64,000 nt of DNA, from the NCBI RefSeq assembly GCF_000165425.1, contig NW_001798979.1:124001-188000 (forward strand). Reading direction: 5' to 3'. The first letter of the stretch is position 1. Each line of letters begins with the position of its first letter. A program made the position numbers and the translations under genes. Of this stretch, positions 23,081 to 36,337 are shown in pieces. Origin of the DNA: Paramecium tetraurelia (lineage: Eukaryota > Ciliophora > Oligohymenophorea > Peniculida > Parameciidae). The notes under the pieces were generated by a model that made no database searches, had not been told where the DNA came from, and saw only the letters and a list, made by a program, of their open reading frames with translations.

Positions 23081-26000
23081 TCATTAATCAATATTTTTAA
23101 ATATCATTTCAATTGAGTGCTATTATACATTTTTAACAAGCGGAATTTTCTTCCTTTGCTGCCATTTTCTGAAGATTATTATTAAAATAGCAGTTATTAT
23201 TATTAGCACTATAAGTGCAATTATAAAATAGTAACCAAAGCTTTAGTTGATAATAACAAATTTCTAATCGTAAAAATAATCTATCTCAATCCTTTCTAGA
23301 TTATACAGAGTAACAGTAGCTAAATTTAATAATTCCTTTACCTATTGCGTGAATTGAATATGTAGTATTAATATAATCAATACCCTAACTCATTAAAGAT
23401 ACATAAGAATCAAGCTGTCTTTTGGATGATATTTGGGTTGTTCTTGTATCAATTGCTTATTTTTGACTCCTCTACTTGGCTTGATCGTTTATATCATAAG
23501 TATCTAAGAAGTAGACAGACTTATCTGAATTAGAGTCTACAAATAGAAGTTGATATTTAATTTATTCAACTTAATATGATGAATTCATCAAATCTATCCT
23601 AAGTGGATCAGCATGGATAATATGTTCATCATCTTCTGTAATTATTTCTGTTATTTGATTTTTGGTGAAATTTGAAAAATCAGGCAGAATTGAATCTTCA
23701 CCAATCAATTCAGCCTTTATTTAGTATTTAACTTCATAATTTATGTGCATTGTTTAATTTTCTATTAATGTTTAAATGGTGTAAATGCCTACTTTTTGTA
23801 CTGGAAAGTAACCAATCAGTTATAAGCTATTCTGAAATAGAATGACTAAAGGAGTATATATTGAATTAACTTGTTCTGGCCTATCGTAACCTTTTATAGT
23901 GACATTCTAAGTAAGATATTACATTTAAATTAATAATCTTCCAACAGTTTTGCAACTGAATGTCCAAATCGTATCATTGCTTGAAGTAACTAATTATTTC
24001 TAGTTTTATTTCAATTAAAAAGGAATTAATTAATTAGTGTCTTTGAAATAATCTTAAGGCTATTTAGAATCTTCCAAATAATAAGTAATAAAATATTCAC
24101 ACTCTGATTCCCCAAATACTCCTATATAATAAATACCCTTCAGGCTCTCATACATATTATTAAATTTTGAAATTGTAATATTCTTCTAATATAAATGACG
24201 GTAAACCCAGTCATGCTTTTCCTCATTTGGGAATTCATCCTTCGATATTATTATCGTAGCATCACAGAGGTTGTTTTCCTATAACAATATTATTAATTCA
24301 GTATCCTCATCTGTAATTTATACTCTATAATAAGCTGTATATCCTTTCGATATTTTACCAGGTAGAAAACTCTTCAATGACAATTGTCTACTTCCCGAAG
24401 AATATATTATAGAATACACACTATTTGAATTAATTGTATAATTAAAGTGAGGAACTTGTCTAATCGTAATTGCTATCATGCATCTATTTGAGGAGTTGAA
24501 TTATTTAGCAACCTCATCCTTAAAAATAGAAACCTAACTAGTATGAAACCCATTGAAATTTTTTGACACCTTAAATAAATTGGATTCGGTTTCAACTTAT
24601 GGATAGGGGTATAATTAATTAGCTTATGCTTAGAAAATAATCACCAATATTTAGAGCTAAACATTTTGATTAAGATTTTTAACAATAATATTGGAATCCC
24701 TTTCATCAATTAAAGAATAATAATGATCACTCTCTTTAGGTAATTTGTGGTAGATAACTTAATCCATATGGAGTGATATTTCATTATTTTCATGAGAGAT
24801 AATTAAAGTATAAAAGCCTGACTTTTTGGTAGATATTTGAATATAAAAAAAACAATAATTTAATTCTAAATCTTCCTTTTTGCATCTTTCTTCTTTCAAC
24901 TTCTCCTTTGGAATTAATAATGTGGACTCATATGTTGTTAGAGTTTCATTCTTTAAAATAACTGAAACTCTTATGCTATTCCCCTTATCTTCAGTGTTTT
25001 TAATTATTGAATAGTCTTGCACTTAATTGTATCTAAATAATAACAATTATCCCATTTATTCAATATAACCAAAGTAATGTTCATTTTCAATTATCTCTTA
25101 AACTTAGCGTTAACTCTAAAACATTGAATGAATAGCTATCTTATAAGTTGAATAGTTGTAATGTTCTTGCAACTCTATTCTTAGAAATACAGCTTATTCA
25201 CCATTCAATTGTTACAAATAAACTTAAATCTCTATAGGATCTGTCCATATAGACCCATTCTTATTTGATGAAGGACTTACAAATCCATGCATCACGATCC
25301 CACCCAGAGGTGATAGAATATGAATACTGATAAGTTGTTTTTTTTTATTGAATGAATTAATTGAATTTAATCTGATATCTAATTACTGTGTGAGGTCAAT
25401 TTTGAATAGGCCCACAGTTTAATTGTTATCATTATTTAGTACGTGAAATTAAGAATCCCCTTCGAATATTTAAGTGTATTCCCAAGGATAGGTGCCCAAT
25501 TATTTCTGATTGTTTGCAATCTTAATTACGACTGTAATTGTAAAAATACCAGCAGTCTAACAATATACTGAAATAAAGTAGACTTGAGGATTCTTTAAGG
25601 TTTCCTAAAGACGATAAATGATAACATCATTGTCTCCAATTTATTCATAGTTGGTTTTATTAGGATAATCTTTAGTAGATGATAAAAGAACGTAAGAACC
25701 CTATATTGATATTAGCATTATTTGCATTTCTTCGAAATTTTCGATAGGATTCAGAACATATTAAAAATATGAGTAAGATTCTTTTGTAACAACACTTTTA
25801 TACGGAGTATTATCCTTCAGTCGTTTAAATTTTAGTTCACTTCGCAAAATAAAAGAGTAAGAACTAAAATTCCTTTCACTTTCGTTCAAATAGATTCCAA
25901 GAGTGTAGAGCCCAATATTTACATTAAAGGCTTAAATGGAAAAATCAGGTTAGAAACTTAGGCTTTACTTATCTTTTTTAGTGAAAATGAATAGTTTTGA

Positions 26001-27413
26001 AGGATCCTCAGATTCAAGTTGATCCTTATTTTTAATATCTATTTCTGGTATTTTTTCATCTTATATTCGGCTTTTTTTTATAATGATTACAACATCATTG
26101 TTTTCAGATTCCATTTATAAGCTAAATTTACCACTCATTAAGTCAGATCTTAGATCGAAAGACACTTAAAGAAATTAATCCTTATAGACTCTCCCCTAAT
26201 AATATATATTTTATTTTATATGCTCAATCTTGTTCTATGGAATAACAATAAATTAATAACTTGATAATTCGTTACCAAAAATGATAATATCGATAGATTT
26301 AATCTGCATATAATTTTTTAAGTCCAAATCTGAAAATTAGATAATGGAAGTTTAGTTTATTTTATATTTGTATTCATAATCTTCAAAGGATAATGGCAAT
26401 TCTTATTTAAAGTTAAAATAGACAGTAATTAAACCTGAATAGGGCTTCAATTATATTGACTAATTGATACATTAAATTAAATTATACCAAATAATTTTAA
26501 GTAATTTCTTATCCATTTTATTTCTTCTCAATTTAATAATGATGAAACGAATTTAAATCCACTTCCCCTGAGATCAGAATATCGTAAGATCTTTTTCTTA
26601 TTCTCTCATTCGTTTTAGTTTTTAATTCAATTAATGATCCTATCTGCGATTCCACTATAATTGTTAAAATGGAAGAATTGTTGATTTCAACCCAAGGTAA
26701 AATAAGATATTTGAGACCATTCAAGAAATCTTTACCCACGTAATCTGACTGTTATGAACTTGGGAGGGTGTCACCCACATTTAAATACATATGAAAAGGA
26801 TTTTCTATCTCAAAGTAATTAATGATAGCGCCTGTAATTTCCAATTCCTCAATATTGAGGGTGTGATCAATTTAAATTTTCACAATCTAACTTGAAGATC
26901 CTTCATTCATCTTAAATCTTAATAGATCATCTAAATAGTTGAATATTGAATTACTCATTGACATTTTTTATTCTAAATCATAATTCACCTTTAAGGTATA
27001 TTTGCAATCTTCAAAACAGGTAATTCCAATATAATAGTGTTTATCAATTTAAATGTCCTTTTTGTCGATGACACACAAGTCTTGAAAATTCATTCTAAAT
27101 TTATACCGCTTCCTTGCGATAAACAATATCCTAGTTCGCTTTGTTCGATTGAATATGGTTCAGGATTTAAGAGGGACAAAAAGATATTGGGATCGCCTTA
27201 AGGAGTCTATTGACTAACAATAATGATGATATCTGCGTTATCCAAGAGCTCAGAAATTTCAAAGTAATAACTGTGGCCAAGTGAGTTGTCAGTCTTGAAA
27301 TTTAATTATCTAGGAATTCAAATAGATTCTTACCCTTCATATGTTTTTCCAATGTTTATAAAATTAGATTTAGCATTAATCAGATATGGAATCAGCAAAA
27401 GTATAAACATCAT
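23081..27413 (-). CDS. Large secreted/type I membrane protein
   Basis: More than 1,350 aa. It starts MMFILLLIPYLINAKS, a typical signal peptide, and has introns of 24 and 26 nt near the 5' end; other junctions were not all fixed. The long ectodomain is beta-rich and repetitive in style. Segments such as HYYIGITCFEDCKYTLKVNY recall pre-peptidase or jelly-roll type modules, with paired cysteines. Near the C-terminus is one membrane helix (YYFIIALIVLIIITAILIII) followed by FRKWQQRKK, a stop-transfer signal, and a cytoplasmic tail of about 30 residues. It is probably a cell-surface or ciliary-membrane protein. The exact family is not recognised. Confidence 0.75.
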
Positions 27414-27613
27414 ATTTATTAATTAAAAATCACTATGTCACCGGAAAGAAAACAAATTATTAATTTTTTTAATTCTTAGAGTTCCACCATAATTTGATAT
27501 TTAAAGAATTAATTTATATTATTATTTTTAATTTATAATTAGCTTTTTAATAGAGAAAGTGAAATAAGTAAATCAATCAAATGATAAATGACTAGAATTA
27601 GTTAAATGATTAT

Positions 27614-28933
27614 TCATGATTTTTCAAATTTAGTTGTCTCTTTAATTTAACCTGCAATCTCAATTAATTACTTCCTAATTACAGCTTTAGAATTCAAATC
27701 ATTTTCTTTTTAAGCTTGACTCATTAGATTCTCGTATTTTTCATTAAGTTCCTTGAGTTAGGATTCAATTTCCTATTGCCTGGAAGTCGACATAGGGGAT
27801 AGAATTTGTTATTGCTTTCTATTCTCTGATCTTCTATCCTGACTGGATTAGTTATAGTTTTGAGTGTTCATCATATCCTCCAAACATTCCCTTATAGCCT
27901 ATTTCAATTAGCTTTATTCTAGTCTTGAACTACTCAACGGAGGAGACATATCCATCCTGGTTATATTTTTTTATTCCTTATAACCTTATTTAAGTTCCCC
28001 TTAACTGTACTTTCTGTTAATGTACCTATGTTATCTTTCTTAATAATCTAATTTGATTTTGACCTGTTGATATTTGAGACTTAAGTCTTTGTAATCCTAT
28101 GTTAATTGCTCAATAATTTATTAGTATTCATTGCATTTTCCAATCAAATCCTGGATTCTTCGACTCATTTGTTCCTCTCTTGCACTCTTATTTCTTTCTA
28201 TCTCATCTATAGTTTTAACATGTTGTTTATCCTTTTCTTCCAGTAATTGTTTAAGTGAATGGATTTATTTTTCAAAGTCATGTAACTTCATTGGAGGATA
28301 CTTTGATTTATAATTAGTAAATTCTTATAGAACCTACTCTTTCTCCATTTCTAAGTATTCTAACTTCTTTTCAGATATTTTTAGTTGTTAATCTTTTATA
28401 TCGAGTTTGGTTTTTAGATCTTAAACAGTTTATTTAATATTATCATCAATTTTTTTATATTTAGTTTTTGGTATGACTCCTTTATCATTTTATTTATAAA
28501 CTGATAATTATCTTAATAAATTTTCATTGGCCATTTGAATTTCTTGTTTTTCATGTTTCAATTCTTCATATTTAATTATCATATCACTGAGTCGATCTTA
28601 ATAGTCTTTGACATGTTGTAACCTTTCAGTTTATGGAAGGTCATTAAATTATGATGGCATGTGAATCCTCTAACTTTCTTGATTTGTTTTTGTTAATAAG
28701 TATTACAATCTTTCGTTTTCGTTCTAAAGATCATATATTTGCTTCTTCAGTTAGTCTGTGAAATACTCAGAGGGATTTTCTATCGATTTCTTTAATCCCT
28801 CATTCTTTAATCCTTCGACTCCCTTCAGTTTATCCTACAACGCTTTGAGTGCTTAAGCATAGGCATTCTAAGATGCAGAAGTAGGATTAGAAGCGAATGC
28901 TCCCAGAGACATACGAGATTCTCTTTCATTCAT
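27614..28933 (-). CDS. Coiled-coil protein
   Basis: 439 aa in a single uninterrupted frame (exactly 440 codons), starting MNERESRMSLGAFASN. After about 30 small, flexible residues the protein is coiled coil to the end, with an LNSKAVIRKQLIEIAGQIKE helix at the C-terminus. A Ser/Arg-rich break (MSPPLSSSRLEQ) divides the rod. Composition fits a cytoskeletal or centrosomal scaffold, but no family signature is visible. It lies 47 nt downstream of the next minus-strand gene. Confidence 0.75.
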
Positions 28934-28980
28934 TGTTATTTGATTATGATATGAATAAAATTATTTATTATGAACAGTTT

Positions 28981-29749
28981 TCATAATAGTTCAATTTATT
29001 CTTTGACTTATTTTTTTCTTGCCTCCCCTTCCTCTTCCTTTTGATGTTTATATTGATTTGCAATGCTGGAAACTGCTATTTTTCTATTCTTATATAGATT
29101 GAATTGTTTCTGAGATAATCTTCGTTTGACTGATGAGTCTCTGACTTTGAAATCGAAGTCCATTTCAAATTTGGTTTAAGTTTGAGATGCTTAAACAGTG
29201 GATCCAAAGTAGATCTTACTTTTCTTTCTTTCTGAGACTCTGATGTCCTTTGAGGATGAATTGTTTTTGAGAAAAGACAATTATTTGGTTTCATCCAGCA
29301 ATGGTTGACTGGAGTTCCTTTTGAGAGAAGGTTTATTGAAACGATTGGTTTTGGATCCAATGTGAGATTCTTCTATGGAGGAATTGATTTATTGTAGACT
29401 TTAATTGGGTTGGATCACAGATAATAAGGATGGATCTAAACATTAAATATTTGATACTCGGTTAATGCTGTCTTCTCATGGGCAAGAGAGGATTCCTAGG
29501 CAAGACTTGTTTCAATATCTTGTGACCTGCATCGTCATCAAGTTCGAATTTGTACTTAACATTTCTGATCTGTTGTTTTTTGGGTTTGGGTTCAGGGACA
29601 TCTGGGATTTTGTAGTATCGAGAGGAGGTAGAAGCCAAGAAGTTCTTTGCTTTCCATTAACTCAAGGTGATCATTTCATTATTGGTTCTTTGTTATATGC
29701 ATGGAGGGTGATGCACAGAATTGATTTGATCAATAATATTTTAATTCAT
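28981..29749 (-). CDS. Basic hypothetical protein
   Basis: About 248 aa with one 22-nt intron (GTATCAAATA to ATGTTTAG, about 29439-29460). Start MNQNIIDQINSVHHPP; a second in-frame Met at 29674 is possible. It contains a proline-lysine stretch (DVPEPKPKKQQ), a short hydrophilic globular part, many serines and a highly charged end (HQKEEEGEARKK). The first start codon is only 16 bases from the start of the divergent membrane-sensor gene, so the later Met may be the real start. Function unknown; it may be a microtubule-associated or nuclear protein by composition. Confidence 0.55.
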
Positions 29750-29765
29750 GATACTCAAAATCATT

Positions 29766-32700
29766 ATGGCAATAGTTGTGCCCATTTCAATCATCTTGCT
29801 TTTGAGTCTCATCATGAACAGTGTGTTTATACTAATTCAATTACCCAACTCACTTGACTAGGGACAATCTTTAACCAGATCGATATTCAATGAGACTGTC
29901 TCGATTGAATACAGTTACAATAAAATAATGTCCAAATTAATGATCCCAGCCATCAAGGATCTCTTTGTTGCATAAGAATTGCTAGCATAAGACTTTCACA
30001 TTATGTTAGATGAACCCTTCCAATTTTATCAAATCAATTCCACTCTCAACGATCCTGAAATAGAAGAGCTCATCAATCACTTGAAACAATTCAACTCCTT
30101 AATTACAAACAAAATCACTGTACTTTGTGAAAATGGGCTTCTTGCTGTTTATGGAGATTAAAACATTTCAGACTATTACACACTTTGGTAATATTAGGTG
30201 AGAAATTGTGTATCTAAAGATAATTGCATTGTATTGGATGCATATTCACAAAAATGGATTAAACCTGAAGTTTTTCCAGATGGAATGAAATTTACATTGC
30301 TTGTAGCAATTATGGGAAAATATAAATGTAGTATAAGTGAGATGCAAGATTTAGAGATGTTTGTCTCTTTGACGAAATCATGGGATCCCTAAAATATTTA
30401 TAGAGGATTACTCCTCGATTCAGTAATTAATAATATTGTATCTTATTTTAGTATCTTTATTAAGTCAATCCTGATGACGCCCTTGAAATCGGGAACCTAT
30501 CTTTTCTAAGTAGAACATATGTTAATCAAACTGAGAATTGGATCGAGAGTTTGTATGAATCTTTGAATGATTGCGGGTTTCAATTTAAAACATTTGAGTA
30601 TGTTGGAGTAGACCAGATAAAATACATTTGCAGAAGCACTCTATTTTTTGTATCTAATCCCATAGCCCATCACTGTTAAATAGTGGACATCAACGAAAAG
30701 AAGAACTACTCTATTTTGTTTATAGAAACCTTCACTTTGAATTTCAGAAATGAGGCTGCTGGATCACTGGAAGAACCCGATAAAATCAACCAGTATATAA
30801 CCATTCTATTCATTTCCTCCTTAATAATATTTCTATATACATGGAGACAGGGTGTTAAAGCTGGTCTCTCATTTGTTGTTCCCTTACGTTTAATGGGCAA
30901 CAAGATCTTAGAATAGTCTGTTATTGATTTGAGTAAATAAAACTTTATTGTAAATAATTATGATGAATATCGTAATTCAACTGAAATTCGCTAATTTATT
31001 GATGTTGTTATTGATTACGCCAATAGTGTGAAATATCAAAGCAATCAATTTGAATTAAATGCAGAGGGATTAATGTTGATGAGTAATTCCAAAAAATTCT
31101 TCAAAAAGTAAAACAATCTCTCAGCAGTAGGATTATGCTCTAATAACATAGCCAGAATTCACGCAATCAATAAAAGATTCCTTGAAGCCCTTAATGAATA
31201 AGAGGAATCTATTTAAATTGCAGAATAAGAACTACAAAGTCTCCTACAATTAAATGAACTGCATCACAAGATGAGTACAAGTAGGAACTGGTTCAAAGTC
31301 TACGAGTCATTCAAAAGTCGTCTATTGTCTAAATTCGTTGGTGATGACAGAATCTTTGAGAGACTCCAATCCTAAAACTATTAACCCCAACTCTCAAAAA
31401 TGATATCCATGGAGTTCAAACAACGTAGTAATACAATGTAGTAGAATGTCAAAAGAAATTCATATGCAAGTTCGAATACCGAAAGAAATAAGATAAATAA
31501 CCAATTACAAAATTTAAACATCACTTCGATAGCTTTATTGTAGTAAATTGAAAAATCCAACCAATCAGTAATCAAAGAAGACAGTGTAATCGAAGAAGAT
31601 TGTAAAAATATGGTTAAACTCAAATTATTGAATAGACAATACCAACTTCTAAGAATATTGAGTCAGTTTAGTAATGAACATGATCAGTTATTCTTAAATG
31701 AAATTCTTCAATTGCTCTTACAAATGAAATCTGAAGCAGAATAATAAAAGCCTACTTCTGCCTTCCTTAACAATTTATAATTCAATCTATCTTGTCAATT
31801 AGTTTACTTCTATACAAAATCCAATTAGATTTCAAAAGCCAAAGGCTTGCTTAAACATCTTCCAAATCTTCATACTCAATAAATTAATCAAATGACTAAC
31901 AGCATTAATATCTTTACTGAAGTACCTATTATCTTAGTCTAATCAAAAATAACACTTTTAAAGGCTATCATCGATATCAAAATGAATAAGATTGTCTAAA
32001 GTTGTACAAAATTGTTATCGATTCTGTCAATGTCCATGTATGACCCATATCAATACAACTATGCAATTAAATTGCTGCAATAAATATTCTACTCATATCG
32101 ATTAAACACATCCTTATTGGAGCAGTTTCACATCACTAATTAACACATCCAAGCTATTATTTTAATTGATTACACCAATCAAATGACAGTAGAATAGATT
32201 AAATTGTCACATTCCATTACAAAATATATTCTGTCTCTATTTACATGTTAAGATTAAGTAGGACTCTATGCCATAAATTCAACTTTTCATTAGATCTTTC
32301 CTTTATAGCAATACCAATCCTATTTGTAAAATAGTTGTAATCGATTGTTACTACCTCCTGGAGGAGAATCTAATCTGTTGTAATTATTATAATTGGCAGC
32401 AGGTTCATTCTTCCTTAAAAATAAATCAAAAATAAAGGAGGAATATACTTAATTGAATAACTCAAATTAATCAATTCAAAATGAAAGATCAATTTAACAT
32501 AGTTTGAGTAATGCTGGAGATGTGCTTGATAAATATTTATAGACAGACTATCATGACAAGATTGAAGATGAGGAGGAAGTTAAGTCCCAATTAAGGATCA
32601 TCATTCTATTTGCTGAAATGGTTAAGGATTATACATAATAAAACATTGAAATATTAAAGTAAATTATGAACAAAAGGAAAATCCACATCATAGTTGTTCA

Positions 32701-32854
32701 AATTGCTAATTAGAATTTAAATAAAATATATCTAGAAGCTTTGGGTGACTTGACTCCTTAATCTTGTGTTCTCAAATAAAATCAAATTATAAAATACTTT
32801 AAATAAATCAGGCCATCACCATATATTAAGAGAGAATACATAGAATTCTTTTGA
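29766..32854 (+). CDS. Membrane sensor protein with C-terminal vWA domain
   Basis: 1,019 aa with one 29-nt intron (about 30424-30452). TM1 is at residues about 4-26. An extracytoplasmic region of roughly 320 residues follows, then TM2 (YITILFISSLIIFLYTW) and a juxtamembrane VVPLRLMGNKI that resembles the start of a HAMP linker. Helical segments come next (KRFLEALNEQEESIQI, TPR-like), then a vWA domain (IILIDYTNQM, about 32160-32190; LLPPGGESN, about 32347-32375) near the C-terminus. The layout of TM, sensor, TM, linker and effector is that of Cache-type receptors, with a vWA in place of a cyclase or kinase. The second metal ligand (T in the partial paralog at 1-671) is Glu here. Ligand and partner are unknown. 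Confidence 0.8.
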
Positions 32855-33079
32855 ATAAAATCTAAATGATTTTATTTGTAATTAATATACTTTATTTATA
32901 TATTTTTATAATTTCTAATTTATAGTTTAAAGTGAATCTTTAGAAAGAATCAATATTTGGAAAGAGATTTATCCATAAAGAAACAATCAAAAATTGAGGA
33001 ATCGACTGAACTTTAAACTTCAAAATAAATTAATATATTTATATTAAGATATATAATTAATTTAAAAATAATAAATAAA

Positions 33080-35988
33080 TCAAGAAACTGTAGATTTTTT
33101 AAATTAGCTAGGATTTATGGTAGATTTATTGTTAACATTCGAGGCAGTTATCCTGGAATCCTCAATCATAGAAGATCTTGCTTCACTTGCCATAGATTTT
33201 CTATCCTAACTATTAGGGTCTTATAACTAGTCCATCATTTGTTCTGCAATGACACTGGCTGTAGGAGCAAGTTTGGATCGTTTCATTTCTTCATTCTTAA
33301 CTTTCTTTGCTTCATCATCTATAAATTTGATCTAGGATAATAGATAATTTGATGATTGAATATCGTTATTATGATAGGTAGTTAAGATATCTTATAATTT
33401 TATTTGCATTTATAACCACTCTAAAGCCCACTCTTTATTTTCTTTAATGAGAATACATAGTAACATAATGATCTTCTCTTGCACTTAATGATAAGTTAGT
33501 TTTTCCATTAATTTCAACAAATAAGGAACACATTCCTAATTGATCTTTTTCTTGACCTCAGCACTTTTGTGACACATTTTACTCATAACATAGAGAGCCT
33601 CACTTTTCAAATTAACAGACTCTTCCTAATCCAAAAAATATTAGTCAGCTTAAGTAGTGACCATATTATACAATAAAATCAATAAATGATCTATATTTCT
33701 TAATTCTACTTCACTCACTAAACAAACACTTAAGATTTAACATGTTGTAATGAGGCATCTAGCATCATATTGACACCCTTTAATTTATGGTCCTTCTAAT
33801 ATTTTATATAAGTAATCTGTTAAATTTGCTGCCAATAGTTTTTCAATATTTTAGGTAATACTCATTACACAGTATATTAATCTAAATTACGATATTTTAT
33901 TTACTTCAAAGCAAAATGTAATAAAAAATTATCTTTTGTCATTAATTTACTCACAAGTAATCCAGCTCCATCATCATTTAATATTATATATTTAAATTCT
34001 CTCGAGTTTGTACATAAATTGAACAATGATGCACATGCTAAAGTGGCTATGGTTCTGTTATGACTTCTATATAGTGTGATCAATTCAACTGAAATTGGCT
34101 TAAATGCTGTTATCATGGCTTCTGTTAATCCAGTTGTATGTTTGATTTCAGCTTGGAAATTGATAATATGACGGCAAATTGCAACTATCAAATCCACATT
34201 ATCAGATTGTAGAAAGTAACATATTAAACTACTGTATAATCCTGACCTTTCTTAGAGAAGCACTTCCTAAGAAAAGAAGTTCGCTTCAATCAAAGATTTG
34301 GCTATATTCACATTGTATTAATATTTATTTGATGCTAACTCTTCCAATTTCTTAATGAAATTACCCTTCTTAATTGGTCTGCATTCCTTTTTTGGTACTG
34401 CATACAAACAATAATCAAATAATTCCAAGATAATAGTTTTCAGTTCCATACTCACCTTAGCCTATAAAACAGGAACTAAATCTTTGAAACTAAAAGCTGA
34501 CCCCATCAAAAACCCATCAAAGCAGATACCCAAATAATTAGATAGCTTTTGTTACCAAACAAACTTCCTCTCTTCTTCATTCCCTGATTTATCTCTTACA
34601 AATGAAGCCTACTCAAATGCATCAAACAAAGCTTAGAGGTTCTCTTCAATTTAAATACCATCTGTCATATAATCTTTGAGATTGTTTAAAATGAAGCCAT
34701 ACTTCTAACTTAATTCCTTATCCAAAATTAGAAACCTCTCTTTATCGTATAAAACTAAGCGTTAGAATAACAATTTAAGATATTTTAAGGCATAACTCAT
34801 GAACTAGGGGAATATCTTGAATTTATTATAAATGAAGTTCAACGTTTATCTGTTATATAGCAATCTGTCAGCAGACAACTAAATAAAAACTTGATATTGC
34901 TTCTCAAATATGAACATTTTGCATTACAGTGAATCTATTGCATTTCTAAGAACATTTTTAAAAGCGTGTTCTTCCAAATCTTGTTCTAAGGTCAATTTCA
35001 GAAGGTCTCTATCATTAACTAAAACCTACTCTTTGGCATTTTGTTCTTGCCCATATAAGACAAATAAGATCTCTTGATATGTTTCCAAAAGTGGAGGAAT
35101 ATGTATTCTTCTCAAGATAATGATAAAAATATCTTAAATCTAAGTTCTTGCATGCAATTCCCATCCAAACCATTCAGAGATATCATTCATTAAATTAGAT
35201 CTTTTCTTGTAATTATGTGAAGAGATGATCCAATAATCAAGAGACTCCTCTTTTTTATTGGCTTATTCATCTTCCTCTTACTTCTTGCCTTCTTCATCGC
35301 TGTCCTGATTTTTTTGTTCAGTTCCTTATTTTGCACTTTCATCCTTAGAATTGATTCCTTTCAAAACTATCTCTAAGAACATTTCAGAGTAATATTATAG
35401 ATTAGCCTTTTCCCCTAGTTAACTCAATAATTAAGTTGGCAATGGATCCGTTATTTAAACTACAATTTTGCATTGTTGACTTTCCTTATGTACATAGACA
35501 CCATCTTGATATGTTGCTTCATATTCATCCGGTAAGCTAAATGTGTAATTTTTATTTCTAAACATTTATTTGCCCTGTTTAGTAAATATGAGATTAGGAA
35601 GGATGGCTTGTTTTTCTGAGATACTGGATTTGATATCATCTTTGTACATAGGCAGTTGTTTAAATTGAAAATTTTTATGCATAAAATCTGTCATCCAAGA
35701 ATATCTTAATGCTTATATTAGTTGTTTTCTTTCAAGCGCATATACGTCAATAATTATATCAGTATGAATTTAAAACATTGTTGGAACTCTCGTTGATATA
35801 ACAATACCTTTTATTTTGCCATACTCTAAAGACATTTCCACCTTCTCTAATTTGCTTGTTATAAATAATAACCTATCACTCGCCACAACAGCAAAATATT
35901 TCTTTTCACTTGACTATTAAGCTGTACAAAGAAAATCTACTTTGCAATTCAATAATTCCCCAATTGCTTGAATTATATTTCCAATCAT
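33080..35988 (-). CDS. Large protein with probable helical (ARM/HEAT) repeats
   Basis: About 950 aa, starting MIGNIIQAIGELLNCK. The first 120 residues form alternating strands ending in a helix (QLIQALRYSW), like a PH-type module. An acidic linker (DSDEEGKKQEEDE) follows. The second half is all helical with repeats such as LIVAICRHIINFQAEI and TIATLACASLFNLCTN, typical of armadillo-like folds. The C-terminus is Ser/Asn-rich. There is no enzyme motif. I did not place all introns. Such proteins act as scaffolds in trafficking or cilia, but the family cannot be named from the sequence. Confidence 0.65.
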
Positions 35989-36337
35989 TTATTTCAATAT
36001 ATTTTTATTATAAAATAATGATTTGAATACTATATTTTTATTTTTTAGGTGATAAATAAAATAAAGAAATACTTTCATCTTAAACTTTATCATAGGTATA
36101 TACAACATACGGTTTATTTAATTGTTTCGAATATAATAACTTCTATAATTATTATTATTATGGATTCTCAAAAATGAATATAAAACAATTACCTCTATCT
36201 CTACGTATTCATTGATTCATATGCAAATAAATTCATTATTTCACTGAGATCATTTAAATAAACACATAGAATAATTTATTTTCTGTTTCAACTATTATTT
36301 TTAGAATTTACTAAAAGAATATTAAATTATAAAAATA
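35989..36337. other. Intergenic, divergent promoter region
   Basis: About 350 AT-rich bases between the starts of the minus-strand repeat protein and the plus-strand kinesin. I see no gene, repeat or recognisable element; it must hold both promoters. Confidence 0.6.

Noticed and set aside
29465..29857. 130-codon plus-strand open frame under the standard code
   Set aside because: It lies opposite a minus-strand ORF whose frame joins through a typical 22-nt intron and reads better; it also overlaps the start of the sensor gene in another frame.
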